Shown here: positions 24,062-34,086 of the stretch, in pieces | How the letters are laid out: each line of letters opens with the position of its first letter | How positions within the stretch are numbered: position 1 is the first letter of the stretch | Assembly (NCBI RefSeq): GCF_029962485.1 | Contig: NZ_CP073638.1 | Span: 434,001-498,000 of the forward strand | From: Burkholderia cepacia | Lineage (GTDB): Bacteria > Pseudomonadota > Gammaproteobacteria > Burkholderiales > Burkholderiaceae | Reading direction: 5' to 3' | DNA length: 64,000 nucleotides | Notes under the pieces: generated by a model | What the model was told of the DNA's origin: nothing | What the model saw: the letters and a program-made list of their open reading frames with translations, nothing else | Database searches by the model: none | Program-made: the position numbers and the translations under genes

Positions 24062-25387
24062 ATGACCGACAAAGCTACCCGTATCGATCTCTTCAGTTTC
24101 CGCACCGCGCCGATGCGCGCATTCCACATGACGTGGATGGCGTTCTTCGTGTGCTTCTTCGCGTGGTTTGCGTGCGCGCCGCTGATGCCGCTCATCGCGC
24201 GTGAATTTCACCTGACGGCGGCCCAGGTCGCCAACATCAACATCGCCGCGGTGGCCGCGACGATTGCCGTGCGGCTGCTCGTCGGCCCGCTGTGCGACCG
24301 CTTCGGCCCGCGCCGCGTGTATGTCGGCCTGCTGCTGCTCGGCGCGATTCCCGTGTTCGCCGTGTCGTTCACGCACGACTACCTGTCGTTCCTGATCTGC
24401 CGGCTCGGCATCGGCGCGATCGGCGCGGGCTTCGTGATCACGCAGTACCACACGTCGGTGATGTTCGCGCCGAACGTCGTCGGCACCGCAAACGCGACGA
24501 CGGCCGGCTGGGGCAACGCAGGGGCCGGCGCGACGCAGGCGCTGATGCCGCTGCTCGTCGCCGCCGGCCTGATGCTCGGCTTCGGCGAGGACTCGTCGTG
24601 GCGCATCGCGCTGGTCGTGCCGGGCGTCGCGATGCTCGCGATGGCCTGGGCGTACTGGCGTTTCACGCAGGACTGCCCGCAAGGCGACATCCTCGCGCTG
24701 CGCAAGGAAGGCGTGACGGCCGACAGCGGCAAGAAGGGCGGCTGGGCGAGCTTCTTCGCCGCATGCGCCAACTATCGCGTGTGGATGCTGTTCGTCACGT
24801 ACGGCGCGTGCTTCGGCGTCGAAGTGTTCATCCACAACATCGCCGCGCTGTACTACGTCGATCACTTCAGCCTGTCGCTGAAGGATGCCGGTTTCGCGGT
24901 CGGCCTGTTCGGGCTGCTCGCGCTGTTCGCCCGTGCGCTCGGCGGCTGGCTGTCCGACAAGATCGCCGCGCGCCGCAGCCTCGACGTGCGCGCGGCGCTG
25001 CTGTGCGCGCTGATCGTCGGCGAAGGGCTCGGGCTGATCTGGTTTTCGCACGCGCAAAGCATCGGCATCGCGCTCGTCGCGATGCTGACCTTCGGCCTGT
25101 TCACGCACATGGCGTGCGGCGCGACCTACGCGCTGGTGCCGTTCATCGACCGCAAGGCGCTCGGCGGTGTCGCGGGGATCGTCGGTGCGGGCGGCAACGT
25201 CGGAGCTGTCGCCGCGGCCTTCCTGTTGAAGGGCGTGGGCGACGTGCAGCAGACGCTGAGCCTGCTCGGCCTCGCCGTCACCGCAACCGCGCTGTGCGCG
25301 ATGGCCGTGCGCTTCAGCGAAGAGCACAAGGCACGCGAAGCCGAACTGCGCGACCGCGCGCTGGCCGCCGCCACGGCCGCGAACTGA
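24062..25387 (+). CDS. NarK/NasA-family nitrate/nitrite transporter
   Basis: A 441-residue, 12-segment MFS protein of the nitrate/nitrite porter family. Conserved pieces include AVRLLVGPLCDRFGPRRVYV (loop 2-3), GAGFVITQYHTSVMFAPNVVGTANATTAGWGNAGAG with the nitrate signature glycines, and the second-half GIVGAGGNVGAVAA signature. It imports nitrate for assimilation. The ATG at 24062 follows GGCGGA. It is the first gene of an operon with nirB (21-base gap), nirD and the nitrate reductase, behind a sigma54 promoter and an antiterminated leader. Confidence 0.9.
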   Translation: MTDKATRIDLFSFRTAPMRAFHMTWMAFFVCFFAWFACAPLMPLIAREFHLTAAQVANINIAAVAATIAVRLLVGPLCDRFGPRRVYVGLLLLGAIPVFAVSFTHDYLSFLICRLGIGAIGAGFVITQYHTSVMFAPNVVGTANATTAGWGNAGAGATQALMPLLVAAGLMLGFGEDSSWRIALVVPGVAMLAMAWAYWRFTQDCPQGDILALRKEGVTADSGKKGGWASFFAACANYRVWMLFVTYGACFGVEVFIHNIAALYYVDHFSLSLKDAGFAVGLFGLLALFARALGGWLSDKIAARRSLDVRAALLCALIVGEGLGLIWFSHAQSIGIALVAMLTFGLFTHMACGATYALVPFIDRKALGGVAGIVGAGGNVGAVAAAFLLKGVGDVQQTLSLLGLAVTATALCAMAVRFSEEHKAREAELRDRALAAATAAN

Positions 25388-25408
25388 TCGACCGAAGGAA
25401 CCGTCACC

Positions 25409-28006
25409 ATGAAACTCATCGTCATCGGCCACGGCATGGTCGGCCACAAGCTCCTCGAATGCGTCGCGGCGGAAGCCGGCACGGCGGGTGCGCTGCAGGT
25501 CACCGTGCTCGGCGAGGAGCCGCGCCCGGCCTACGATCGCGTGCACCTGTCCGAGTTCTTCGCGGGCAAGTCTGCGGACGACCTGTCGCTCGTCGAACCG
25601 GGCTTCTTCGAGCGTCATCCGCAGTTCGATCTGCGCCTGAACGCGCAGGTCGCGTCGATCGACCGCGCCGCGCATACGGTCAAGCTCGCATCGGGCGAAA
25701 CGCTTGCGTACGACAAGCTGGTGCTCGCCACGGGCTCGCGCCCGTTCGTGCCGCCGGTGCCGGGGCGCGATCGTGCAGGCTGCTTCGTGTACCGGACGAT
25801 CGAGGACCTCGAAGCGATGCAGGCGTGCGGCGCGCACGCGAAGCGCGGCGTCGTGATCGGCGGCGGGCTGCTGGGCCTTGAATGCGCGAAGGCGCTGCGC
25901 GACATGGGGCTCGACACGCACGTCGTCGAATTCGCACCGCGGCTGATGGCCGTGCAGGTCGACGACGGCGGCGGGCGGATGCTGCGCGCGAAGATCGAGG
26001 CGCTCGGCGTGACCGTGCATACGGGCAAGAACACGCTGGAAATCGTCGATGGCGAGGAAGGCGCGCACCGGATGGCGTTCGCCGACGGTACGCATCTGGA
26101 CGCCGACATGATCGTGTTCTCGGCCGGCATCCGCGCCCGCGACGAGCTGGCGCGTGCATGCGGGCTCGACACCGGCGCGCGCGGTGGCGTCGCGATCGAC
26201 GACGCATGCCGCACGAGCGATGCCGATATCTACGCGATCGGCGAATGCGCAGCGTGGAACGGCATGGTGTACGGCCTCGTCGCGCCCGGCTACGACATGG
26301 CGCGCGTGGTGGCGAAGCAGCTTGCAGGCAGCGCTGATGGCACGGGCGCGGCTGCATTCGCGGGCGCCGACATGAGCACGAAGCTGAAGCTGATGGGCGT
26401 CGACGTCGCGAGCATCGGCGACGCGCACGGCACGACGGCCGGCAGCCGCACCTACCAGTACGCGGACGAGCGCCGCCAGGTCTACAAGAAGCTCGTGGTG
26501 TCCGACTGCGGCAAGTTCCTGCACGGCGCGGTGATGGTCGGCGACGCGGCCGAATACGGCACGCTGCTGCAGATGATGCTGAACCGCATCGAGCTGCCCG
26601 AGTCGCCCGAATTCCTGATCCTGCCGTCGTCGGACGGCGTCGCGAAACCGGCGCTCGGCGTCGACGCGCTGCCTGACGGCGCCCAGATCTGCTCGTGCAA
26701 CAACGTGTCGAAATCGCAGATCTGCACGGCCGTCGCCGACGGCGCGACGAGTCTCGGCGCGCTGAAGACGTGCACGGGCGCCGGCACGTCGTGCGGCGGC
26801 TGCGTGCCGCTCGTCACGCAGATCATGAAGGCCGAGATGAAGAAGCAGGGTCTCGCGGTCAACAACCACCTGTGCGAACACTTCCCGCATTCGCGCCAGG
26901 AGCTGTTCCACCTGATTCGCGTCGAGCGCATCACGACCTTCGACGAACTGCTCGCGAAGCACGGCCACGGGCTCGGCTGCGACGTGTGCAAGCCGGCGGT
27001 GGCGGGCATCCTCGCGTCGTGCTTCAACGAGTTCGTGCTGAAGAAGGAACACGCGAGCCTGCAGGATTCGAACGACTACTACCTCGCGAACATCCAGCGC
27101 GACGGCACGTACTCGGTCGTGCCGCGCATGCCAGGCGGCGAAGTCACGCCGGAAGGGCTGATCGCGGTCGGCCAGGTCGCGCAGAAGTACGGGCTCTACA
27201 CGAAGATCACGGGCGGCCAGCGTGTCGACCTGTTCGGCGCGCGCGTCGAGCAGCTGCCGTCGATCTGGGAAGAACTGATCGCGGCCGGCTTCGAATCGGG
27301 TCACGCCTACGGCAAGGCGCTGCGCACCGTGAAGTCGTGCGTCGGTTCGACGTGGTGCCGCTACGGCGTCGACGATTCGGTCGGCCTCGCGATCGACTTC
27401 GAGAATCGCTACAAGGGGCTGCGCGCGCCGCACAAGATCAAGTTCGGCGTGTCCGGCTGCACGCGCGAGTGCGCGGAAGCGCAGGGCAAGGACGTCGGGA
27501 TCATCGCGACCGAAAAAGGCTGGAACCTGTACGTGTGTGGCAACGGCGGGATGAAGCCGCGCCACGCCGAACTGCTCGCGTCCGATCTCGACCGCGCGAC
27601 GCTGATGCGCTACATCGATCGTTTCCTGATGTTCTACGTGCGTACGGCCGACCGGCTGCAGCGCACGAGCGTGTGGCGCGACAACCTCGAAGGCGGCCTC
27701 GACTACCTGATCGACGTCGTCGTGCACGACCGGCTCGGGATCGGCGCCGAGCTCGAAGCCGACATGCAGCACGTGGTCGACACCTACGAATGCGAATGGA
27801 AGAAGGCCGTGACCGATCCCGACACGCGCAAGCGCTTCCGCCACTTCGTGAACAGCGACGCGCCGGATACGACCATCGAATTCGTCGAGACGCGCGGCCA
27901 GATCCGCCCCGCGACGCCCGGCGAGCGCGCGGGTGGTAAGCCCGTGTCGATTCCCGTCGTCGCCGAAAGCGCGGCGCAAGCCGTGACCGAACCCGCAACC
28001 GTTTGA
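25409..28006 (+). CDS. nirB: Assimilatory nitrite reductase large subunit
   Basis: An 865-residue NAD(P)H nitrite reductase that reduces nitrite to ammonium. Order: N-terminal FAD/NADH reductase domain (VIGHGMVGHKLLE; VVIGGGLLGLECAKALRD), a BFD-like [2Fe-2S] domain with Cys pairs near residues 428-430 and 458-465 (CSCNN; CGGC), then the siroheme reductase half. The [4Fe-4S]-siroheme ligands are CVGSTWC (about 644-650) and CTREC (about 684-688). Length is normal for the family, and AAGGA precedes the ATG. It works with NirD downstream, and cobA nearby supplies the siroheme precursor. Confidence 0.95.
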   Translation: MKLIVIGHGMVGHKLLECVAAEAGTAGALQVTVLGEEPRPAYDRVHLSEFFAGKSADDLSLVEPGFFERHPQFDLRLNAQVASIDRAAHTVKLASGETLAYDKLVLATGSRPFVPPVPGRDRAGCFVYRTIEDLEAMQACGAHAKRGVVIGGGLLGLECAKALRDMGLDTHVVEFAPRLMAVQVDDGGGRMLRAKIEALGVTVHTGKNTLEIVDGEEGAHRMAFADGTHLDADMIVFSAGIRARDELARACGLDTGARGGVAIDDACRTSDADIYAIGECAAWNGMVYGLVAPGYDMARVVAKQLAGSADGTGAAAFAGADMSTKLKLMGVDVASIGDAHGTTAGSRTYQYADERRQVYKKLVVSDCGKFLHGAVMVGDAAEYGTLLQMMLNRIELPESPEFLILPSSDGVAKPALGVDALPDGAQICSCNNVSKSQICTAVADGATSLGALKTCTGAGTSCGGCVPLVTQIMKAEMKKQGLAVNNHLCEHFPHSRQELFHLIRVERITTFDELLAKHGHGLGCDVCKPAVAGILASCFNEFVLKKEHASLQDSNDYYLANIQRDGTYSVVPRMPGGEVTPEGLIAVGQVAQKYGLYTKITGGQRVDLFGARVEQLPSIWEELIAAGFESGHAYGKALRTVKSCVGSTWCRYGVDDSVGLAIDFENRYKGLRAPHKIKFGVSGCTRECAEAQGKDVGIIATEKGWNLYVCGNGGMKPRHAELLASDLDRATLMRYIDRFLMFYVRTADRLQRTSVWRDNLEGGLDYLIDVVVHDRLGIGAELEADMQHVVDTYECEWKKAVTDPDTRKRFRHFVNSDAPDTTIEFVETRGQIRPATPGERAGGKPVSIPVVAESAAQAVTEPATV

Positions 28007-28046
28007 CCCTGACCGATACCCGCATTTTTTTGCGAAGGAGCCCATC

Positions 28047-28394
28047 ATGAACGATCGTCTTCCGCTGTCCTGGACCCGCGTGTGCCCGCTCGACGACATC
28101 GTGCCGAACACCGGCGTGTGCGCGCTCGTCAACGGCGAGCAGGTCGCGGTGTTTCACGTCGCGCATGCCGAAGAAGGCGGCGTGTTCGCGATCGACAACG
28201 TCGATCCGGTATCGCAGGCGGCCGTGATGTCGCGCGGGCTGATCGGCAGCCTCGGCGAGCGCGTCGTCGTCGCGTCGCCGCTGTACAAGCAGCACTTCGA
28301 CCTGCGCACCGGCGAATGCCTGGAAGCGCCCGAGCAGTCGGTGAGCGCGTATCCGTCGCGGGTCGAGGACGGCTTCGTGTGGATCGCGGCCTGA
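28047..28394 (+). CDS. nirD: Nitrite reductase small subunit
   Basis: A 115-residue Rieske-like fold protein. It starts WTRVCPLDDIVPNTGVCALVNGEQVAVFHV and has the conserved PLYKQHFDLRTGECLEAPEQSV segment. As in other NirD proteins, the Rieske Cys/His cluster ligands are not all present, so it is a structural/activating subunit of NirBD rather than an electron carrier. GAAGGAG precedes the ATG at 28047. It lies 40 bases after nirB and 16 bases before the nitrate reductase gene. Confidence 0.92.
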   Translation: MNDRLPLSWTRVCPLDDIVPNTGVCALVNGEQVAVFHVAHAEEGGVFAIDNVDPVSQAAVMSRGLIGSLGERVVVASPLYKQHFDLRTGECLEAPEQSVSAYPSRVEDGFVWIAA

Positions 28395-28410
28395 CCGTCC
28401 CGGAGCGCGC

Positions 28411-31400
28411 ATGACCGCCACCCCCGTCAAGAGCGTGTGCCCGTACTGCGGCGTCGGCTGCGGCATGGTGCTGCACGTCGAGGATGGCGAAGTCGTCAAG
28501 GTGTCCGGCGACTCCGACCATCCGACCAACTTCGGGCGGCTGTGCACGAAGGGTTCGTCGGCGCACGTCGCGCTGCGCCGCTCGGGGCGGCTCGACCGTG
28601 CGTTCGTGCGCCGCGCGCGCGAGGACGACCTCGTGCCGCTGCCGGCGCGCGACGCGATCGCCGAAACCGCGCGTCGCCTGCGCGCGGTGCTCGATACGCA
28701 CGGGCCGGACGCGTTGTCGTTCTACGTGTCGGGGCAGATGTCGATCGAGGCGCAATACCTCGTCAACAAGCTCGCGAAGGGCTTCGTCGGCACCAACAAC
28801 ATCGAGTCGAACTCGCGTCTCTGCATGGCGAGCGCGAGCACCGGCTACAAGCAGTCGCTCGGCGCGGACGGCCCGCCCGGGTCGTACCAGGACTTCGATC
28901 GCGCGAACCTGTTCTTCGTGATCGGCGCGAACATGGCCGACTGCCATCCGATCCTGTTCCTGCGGATGATGGATCGCGTAAAGGCCGGCGCGAAGCTGAT
29001 CGTCGTCGATCCGCGGCGCACCGGCACCGCCGACAAGGCCGACCTGTTCCTGCAGATCCGGCCGGGCACCGATCTCGCGCTGACCAACGGGCTGCTGCAC
29101 CTGCTGCATGCGAACGGTCGCACCGATGCCGCGTTCATCGACGCATACACGGAAGGCTGGGACGCGATGCCGGCATTCCTCGCCGACTACACGCCCGAGC
29201 GCGTCGCGGCGATCACGGGGCTCGCGGAAGCCGATCTCCGCACGGCCGCGCAATGGATTGGCGACGCGCAGGAGTGGATGAGCTGCTGGACGATGGGGCT
29301 CAACCAGAGCACGCACGGTGTGTGGAACACCAACGCGATCTGCAACCTGCATCTCGCGACGGGCAGGATTTGCCGCGCCGGCAGCGGGCCGTTTTCGCTG
29401 ACCGGCCAGCCGAACGCGATGGGCGGGCGCGAGATGGGCTACATGGGCCCGGGTTTGCCGGGCCAGCGCTCGGTGGCTTCCGACGACGATCGCCGTTTCG
29501 TCGAGAACCTGTGGTGCGTGCCGGCCGGTACGTTGCGCAAGGAAGTCGGAAAGGGCACGGTCGACCTGTTCGAACGGATGGCGGCCGGTGACATCAAGGC
29601 GTGCTGGATTATTTGCACGAACCCGGTTGCCACGGTGCCGAACCGGCAGAACGTGATCGCCGGACTGCAGGCCGCGGAACTCGTGATCGCGCAGGACGCA
29701 TTTCTCGATACCGAGACCAACCGCTACGCGGACATCCTGCTTCCCGGTGCGCTGTGGGCCGAAGGCGACGGCGTGATGGTCAACTCCGAGCGCAACATGA
29801 CGCTGATGCGCGCCGCAGTTGCGCCGCCGGGCGACGCGCTGCCCGACTGGCGCATCGTCGCGGAGGTCGCGCGTGCGATGGGCTTCGGCGATGCGTTCGA
29901 CTACGCGTCGGCGGCCGACGTGTTCGACGAGATCGTGCGTTTCTCGAATCCGGCGACCGGCTACGACCTGCGCGGCGCGAGCCACGCGGCGCTGCGCGAC
30001 GGCCCGGTGCAATGGCCGGTTGCGCCGGGCACCGCGCGCGAGCGGCACCCGATCCGCTACCTGAACGACGGCGTGAGCCAGACGCCGCTCGCGGCCGCCG
30101 ACGGCAACGGCGCACCGCGCATCGCGTTCCCGACGCCGTCGGGCAAGGCGCGCTTCTTCGCACGGCCGCACGTCGATCCGGCCGAGCTGCCCGACGACAC
30201 GTTCCCGATCGTGCTGAACACCGGGCGACTGCAGCATCAATGGCACACGATGACGAAGACGGGCAAGGTCGCGATGCTGAACAAGCTCAACCCGCGCCCG
30301 TTCGTCGAGCTGCACCCGGACGATGCAAGCGCGCTCGGCATCGCCGCGAAGGACAGCGTCGAAATCCGTTCGGCGCGTGGCCGCGCGGTGTTGCCGGCCG
30401 TCGTGACCGAGCGCGTGCAGCGCGGCAACTGCTTCGCGCCGATGCACTGGAACGACGTGTACGGCGACGACCTGTGCATCAACGCGGTGACGAACGACGC
30501 GATCGATCCGGAATCGCAGCAACCCGAACTGAAATATTGCGCGGTCGCGCTGCAACGCGTCGACACGGATGCGTTCGCGTCCGCCGACGACGAGACGGCG
30601 CAACCCGATGCCCGCGCCGCCGACGCGCGGCCCGCGCCGGCGATGGTGCAGGCCACTGCTTCACAGGAATCCGACATGGCAGACATCGACACTTTCGCGG
30701 CCGCGCTCGGCGTCGCCGATCTCGCGCCGCCGCCGTTGACCGACACCGAACGGCTGTATGTGGCTGGCCTCGTCAGCGGCCTGAAGGCTAGCGCCGGCCG
30801 GCGCGAGGGCAGCGTGCCCGTGCTGCCGGCTGCTGCGCCGTTGACGCCGCCGGTGCGGTTCTGGCTCGACGGCATGCTCGCGGGCCTGTTCAGCCGTTCG
30901 CTGCCTGCGCATTCGCCGGCGGCCGCGACGGCCGCGCTGCCGGCAGATGCCGCCGCGTCCGGCGGCGTGCGGATCGTGCGTACACGCCCGAAGGTCGTGC
31001 TGCTGTGGGCGTCGCAGACCGGCAACATCGAATCGTTGACCGAGGATTACGCGACGCAATTGATGAACGCGGGCTTCGAGATTCGCACCGCGTGCATGTC
31101 CGACTATCCGGTCGCATCGCTCGCCGGTGCGCAATACGTGCTGCTGATGACGAGCACGTTCGGCGACGGCGATGCGCCCGACAACGGCACCGAGTTCTGG
31201 GACGCGCTGCAGGCCGGCAGCGCCGCGCGCCTCGACGGCGTGCATTTCGCGGTGCTCGCGTTCGGCGACCGCAACTACGACCAGTTTTGCGGTCACGGCC
31301 GACGCCTCGACGCGCGGCTTGCGGAACTCGGCGCGGCGCGCCTGTGTGCGCGCGTCGATTGCGACGTCGAATTCCAGCACGATGCCGACCAGTGGCTCGA

Positions 31401-32598
31401 ACGCGTCGTCGCGCGGATCAAGGAAGCCGATGCCGCGCTGCACGCGGTGCCGTCCGGCGGGATGAGCCCTTCGGGGCTGCTGCCGACGAAGGCGCATCCG
31501 GCGCCGTCGAAGCTCGTTGCGAACCTGCGGCTGAACCGTCCGGGCGCCGCGAAAGATACGCGCTACGTGTCGCTGTCGACCGAAGGCGCGAACCTCGAAT
31601 ACGAAACCGGCGACGCGCTCGGCGTATGGCCGACCAATTGCCCGGAGCTGGTCGACGAGCTGCTGTCGGTCACCGCGCTGAAAGCCGACGCACCGGTGTC
31701 GATCGCGGGCGTCGGCGACGTGCGCCTCGGCGATGCGCTCGCGCGTCATTTCGACATCACGCGGCCGCATCCGGACGCGCTCGCGTTCATCGCGTCACGC
31801 AGCGCGAACGGCGCGCTGAAGTCGCTGCTCGGCGACGAGCGCAAGGGCGACCTGAAGCAATGGCTGTGGGGGCAGCAGCTCGCGGACGTGCTGCACGAGT
31901 TTCCGGTCGAGCTGTCGGGCACGGAGCTGGTCGGCATGCTCAAGCGCATGCAGCCGCGCCTCTATTCGATCGCGTCGAGCCCGAGCGCGCACGAGGGCGA
32001 GATCCACCTGACCGTGTCGGCCGTGCGTTATCACAACGGCCGGCGCGCACGCAAAGGCGTCGCGTCGACGTTCCTCGCCGATCGCGCGGACGACGGCCGC
32101 GTGCCCGTGTTCGTGCAGAAGTCCGCGCATTTCCGGCCGCCGGTGAACGGCGACGTGCCGATCGTGATGGTCGGCCCCGGCACCGGCGTGGCGCCGTTCC
32201 GCGGCTTCCTGCACGAGCGGCAGGCGCGCGGCGCACGCGGGCGCAACTGGCTGTTCTTCGGCGAACAGCACGCGCAGACCGACTTCTATTACGGCGACGA
32301 GTTGGGCGCGATGCACGACAGTGGCTTCCTCACACGGCTCGATCTCGCGTTCTCGCGCGACCAGGCCGACAAGATCTACGTGCAGGACCGGATGCGCGCG
32401 CAGGGCGCCGAGCTGTTCGCGTGGCTTGAGGAGGGCGCGCACTTCTACGTGTGCGGCGACGCCGCGCGGATGGCCAAGGACGTCGATACCGCGCTGAAGG
32501 CGGTTGTCGCCGAGCACGGCGGGATGTCGGACGAAGCCGCGAACGACTACGTCGCGCGGCTATCGAAGGCGCGGCGCTACATGCGCGACGTGTACTGA
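28411..32598 (+). CDS. Assimilatory nitrate reductase fused to a CPR-type flavoprotein
   Basis: A 1395-residue fusion. Residues 1 to about 680 are a molybdopterin oxidoreductase (NasA/NapA type) with an N-terminal [4Fe-4S] site (C10, C13, C17, C45) and a MoCo dinucleotide-binding domain near 560-680. A variable linker (about 680-860) follows. Residues about 861-1005 are a flavodoxin-like FMN domain (LLWASQTGNIESLTEDYA), and about 1030-1395 a FAD/NADPH reductase module (RLYSIASSPS; VMVGPGTGVAPFRGFL; C-terminal RYMRDVY). Electrons can pass NADPH-FAD-FMN-FeS-Mo inside one chain, replacing a separate ferredoxin or NasB-type partner. It is the last gene of the nitrate operon; GGAG precedes the ATG. 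Confidence 0.92.
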   Translation: MTATPVKSVCPYCGVGCGMVLHVEDGEVVKVSGDSDHPTNFGRLCTKGSSAHVALRRSGRLDRAFVRRAREDDLVPLPARDAIAETARRLRAVLDTHGPDALSFYVSGQMSIEAQYLVNKLAKGFVGTNNIESNSRLCMASASTGYKQSLGADGPPGSYQDFDRANLFFVIGANMADCHPILFLRMMDRVKAGAKLIVVDPRRTGTADKADLFLQIRPGTDLALTNGLLHLLHANGRTDAAFIDAYTEGWDAMPAFLADYTPERVAAITGLAEADLRTAAQWIGDAQEWMSCWTMGLNQSTHGVWNTNAICNLHLATGRICRAGSGPFSLTGQPNAMGGREMGYMGPGLPGQRSVASDDDRRFVENLWCVPAGTLRKEVGKGTVDLFERMAAGDIKACWIICTNPVATVPNRQNVIAGLQAAELVIAQDAFLDTETNRYADILLPGALWAEGDGVMVNSERNMTLMRAAVAPPGDALPDWRIVAEVARAMGFGDAFDYASAADVFDEIVRFSNPATGYDLRGASHAALRDGPVQWPVAPGTARERHPIRYLNDGVSQTPLAAADGNGAPRIAFPTPSGKARFFARPHVDPAELPDDTFPIVLNTGRLQHQWHTMTKTGKVAMLNKLNPRPFVELHPDDASALGIAAKDSVEIRSARGRAVLPAVVTERVQRGNCFAPMHWNDVYGDDLCINAVTNDAIDPESQQPELKYCAVALQRVDTDAFASADDETAQPDARAADARPAPAMVQATASQESDMADIDTFAAALGVADLAPPPLTDTERLYVAGLVSGLKASAGRREGSVPVLPAAAPLTPPVRFWLDGMLAGLFSRSLPAHSPAAATAALPADAAASGGVRIVRTRPKVVLLWASQTGNIESLTEDYATQLMNAGFEIRTACMSDYPVASLAGAQYVLLMTSTFGDGDAPDNGTEFWDALQAGSAARLDGVHFAVLAFGDRNYDQFCGHGRRLDARLAELGAARLCARVDCDVEFQHDADQWLERVVARIKEADAALHAVPSGGMSPSGLLPTKAHPAPSKLVANLRLNRPGAAKDTRYVSLSTEGANLEYETGDALGVWPTNCPELVDELLSVTALKADAPVSIAGVGDVRLGDALARHFDITRPHPDALAFIASRSANGALKSLLGDERKGDLKQWLWGQQLADVLHEFPVELSGTELVGMLKRMQPRLYSIASSPSAHEGEIHLTVSAVRYHNGRRARKGVASTFLADRADDGRVPVFVQKSAHFRPPVNGDVPIVMVGPGTGVAPFRGFLHERQARGARGRNWLFFGEQHAQTDFYYGDELGAMHDSGFLTRLDLAFSRDQADKIYVQDRMRAQGAELFAWLEEGAHFYVCGDAARMAKDVDTALKAVVAEHGGMSDEAANDYVARLSKARRYMRDVY

Positions 32599-32621
32599 GC
32601 GCGGGCGGCGCGACTTGACGC

Positions 32622-32641
32622 GGCCCGCCGGCATGCGGGCC
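32622..32641 (+). terminator. Hairpin after the nitrate operon
   Basis: GGCCCGC / GCGGGCC forms a 7-bp stem with a 6-base loop 24 bases after the nitrate reductase stop. There is no T tract, so termination efficiency is uncertain. Confidence 0.4.
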
Positions 32642-32766
32642 CGGCTTCGGCGACGGGTTGGCCTGCGGTGGTTCGAGCCGTCGGGACGGCTGGCGACGGC
32701 GAACGCGACACGCCGGGCGGCGGGCGTCGCGTTCCTGCGTGAACCACCGGCCGCCGCCGGTTTACA

Positions 32767-33543
32767 TCACTGCTGACGGTCCCATGCGCGCGCCTGTTCG
32801 GCGCGGACGAAGGTTTCCGACGACTGCGGCAGCAGGTTGCGGAATGCGCCGCCGTCGCTTTCGATCACGTCGACCATCTTCGCGATCATCTCTTCCGGAT
32901 CGTGCTGTTCGAGCGGGAACGTCAGCCGCTCGGGCGTCACGGTATGGACGGCCGGATCGTGCCAGCGCCGCGTCGTCTCCATCATCCGGTCGTTGAAGCC
33001 GGTGCTGTACGGGCCGGGGTTCACGGTCGCGACACGGATCCCGTGCGGCGCCAGTTCCGCGTGCATCGCCTCGGCCACCGATTCGACCGCATGCTTCGAC
33101 GCGCAATAGGCGCCCGTGAACGGCCCGGTGATCAGGCCCGCGATCGACGACACGAACACGATCTTGCCGTGCCGGCGCGCCAGCATGCCGCGCGCGATTT
33201 GCTGCGTGAGTTCGAGCGGGCCGAACACGTTGACGTCGAACAGCTCGCGGACGATCTCGACCGGCAGGTCGACGAGCGCACCGGCTTCGCCGACGCCCGC
33301 GTTGTTCACGAGCACGTCGAAGTCGAGCTCGGCCGCACGGGCGCGATCGTGCGCCGACGTGACGTCGAGCTTGATCGCGCGCAGTGCGGTGCCGCGTTGC
33401 GCGGCGGCGTCCGTCAGCGCATCGATCTCGACGGTGACGCGTACGCCGGCCGTCACGTCGTGACCGCGCTCGGCGAGCCGTAAAGCGACTTCGCGGCCAA
33501 AGCCGGTGCCTGCGCCGGTGATGAGGATGCGTTTCTGTGTCAT
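32767..33543 (-). CDS. Short-chain dehydrogenase/reductase
   Basis: A 258-residue classical SDR. The NAD(P)-binding motif is ILITGAGTGFGREVALRLAERG, the structural motif VNNAG, and the catalytic Ser in VSSIAGLITGPFTGAY with Tyr-x3-Lys (YCASK). The Arg-free N-terminus and TGFNDRM loop do not define a substrate. AGGG precedes the ATG at 33543. Only four bases separate it from the GlcG-like gene upstream, so they form an operon that faces the LysR gene and is probably regulated by it. Confidence 0.85.
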   Translation of the reverse strand: MTQKRILITGAGTGFGREVALRLAERGHDVTAGVRVTVEIDALTDAAAQRGTALRAIKLDVTSAHDRARAAELDFDVLVNNAGVGEAGALVDLPVEIVRELFDVNVFGPLELTQQIARGMLARRHGKIVFVSSIAGLITGPFTGAYCASKHAVESVAEAMHAELAPHGIRVATVNPGPYSTGFNDRMMETTRRWHDPAVHTVTPERLTFPLEQHDPEEMIAKMVDVIESDGGAFRNLLPQSSETFVRAEQARAWDRQQ

Positions 33544-33547
33544 GTGC

Positions 33548-33991
33548 TTACCCTGTGGTTTGGAGGTGGAGCGTTGCCGGAAAGCGGTCGCGGCCGTGTT
33601 GCGCGATCGCGGTGTCTTCGTCGACGCTGCCGCCCGAGACACCGATCGCGCCCACGCAGCGCCCGTTGCCGTCGAAGAGCGGTTCGCCGCCGCCGAACGT
33701 GACGAGCCCGCCGTGGCTGTGCTCGATGCCGCGCAGCGGACCGTCGCCCGACATCGCGCCGAGTGCGCCGGTCGAGGCGCGGAAGCGGACTGCCGTCAGC
33801 GCCTTGCGCTGCGCGAGATCGATCGCACCGAGGAAGCAATCGTCGGTGCGTACGAAGGCGAGCAGGTTTGCACCGGCATCGACGATTGCAATGGCGATGC
33901 CGACGACTTGCAGCGACGCGGCATGCGCGAGGGCGGCATCGATCGTGCGACGGGCGGCCGCGAGCGGCAGTGCGGCGGTGAGCGGGTCCAT
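33548..33991 (-). CDS. GlcG/HbpS-like heme-binding family protein
   Basis: A 147-residue protein of the DUF336 / GlcG-HbpS family: AARRTIDAALAHAASLQVVGIAIAIVDAGANLLAF at the N-terminus and GGEPLFDGNGRCVGAIGVSGG near residue 105, followed by DEDTAIA. Members bind heme or small cofactors or act as accessory proteins to oxidoreductases. The ATG at 33991 has GGAG about 6 bases upstream. It is the first gene of the two-gene operon with the SDR. Confidence 0.8.
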   Translation of the reverse strand: MDPLTAALPLAAARRTIDAALAHAASLQVVGIAIAIVDAGANLLAFVRTDDCFLGAIDLAQRKALTAVRFRASTGALGAMSGDGPLRGIEHSHGGLVTFGGGEPLFDGNGRCVGAIGVSGGSVDEDTAIAQHGRDRFPATLHLQTTG

Positions 33992-34058
33992 GCAAGGCTC
34001 CGATGGGACGACAGCGCCAGTGTAGGCAGTAGCGGTATATGGGAGAATCCACATTCCA

Positions 34059-34075
34059 CTCGAAAGAGTTTCAAG
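34059..34075. promoter_or_regulatory. Candidate LysR regulator binding site
   Basis: CTCGAAAGAGTTTCAAG is an imperfect 17-base inverted repeat (6 of 7 arm bases match) lying 11 bases before the LysR start codon, in the 95-base gap between the divergent genes. Confidence 0.4.
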
Positions 34076-34086
34076 TTTTTCTAAAG

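Noticed and set aside
23960..28132. A 1390-codon open frame on the minus strand
   Set aside because: It lies exactly opposite the transporter and nirB, is Arg/His/Asp-rich and has no family motif. It is a GC-bias shadow.
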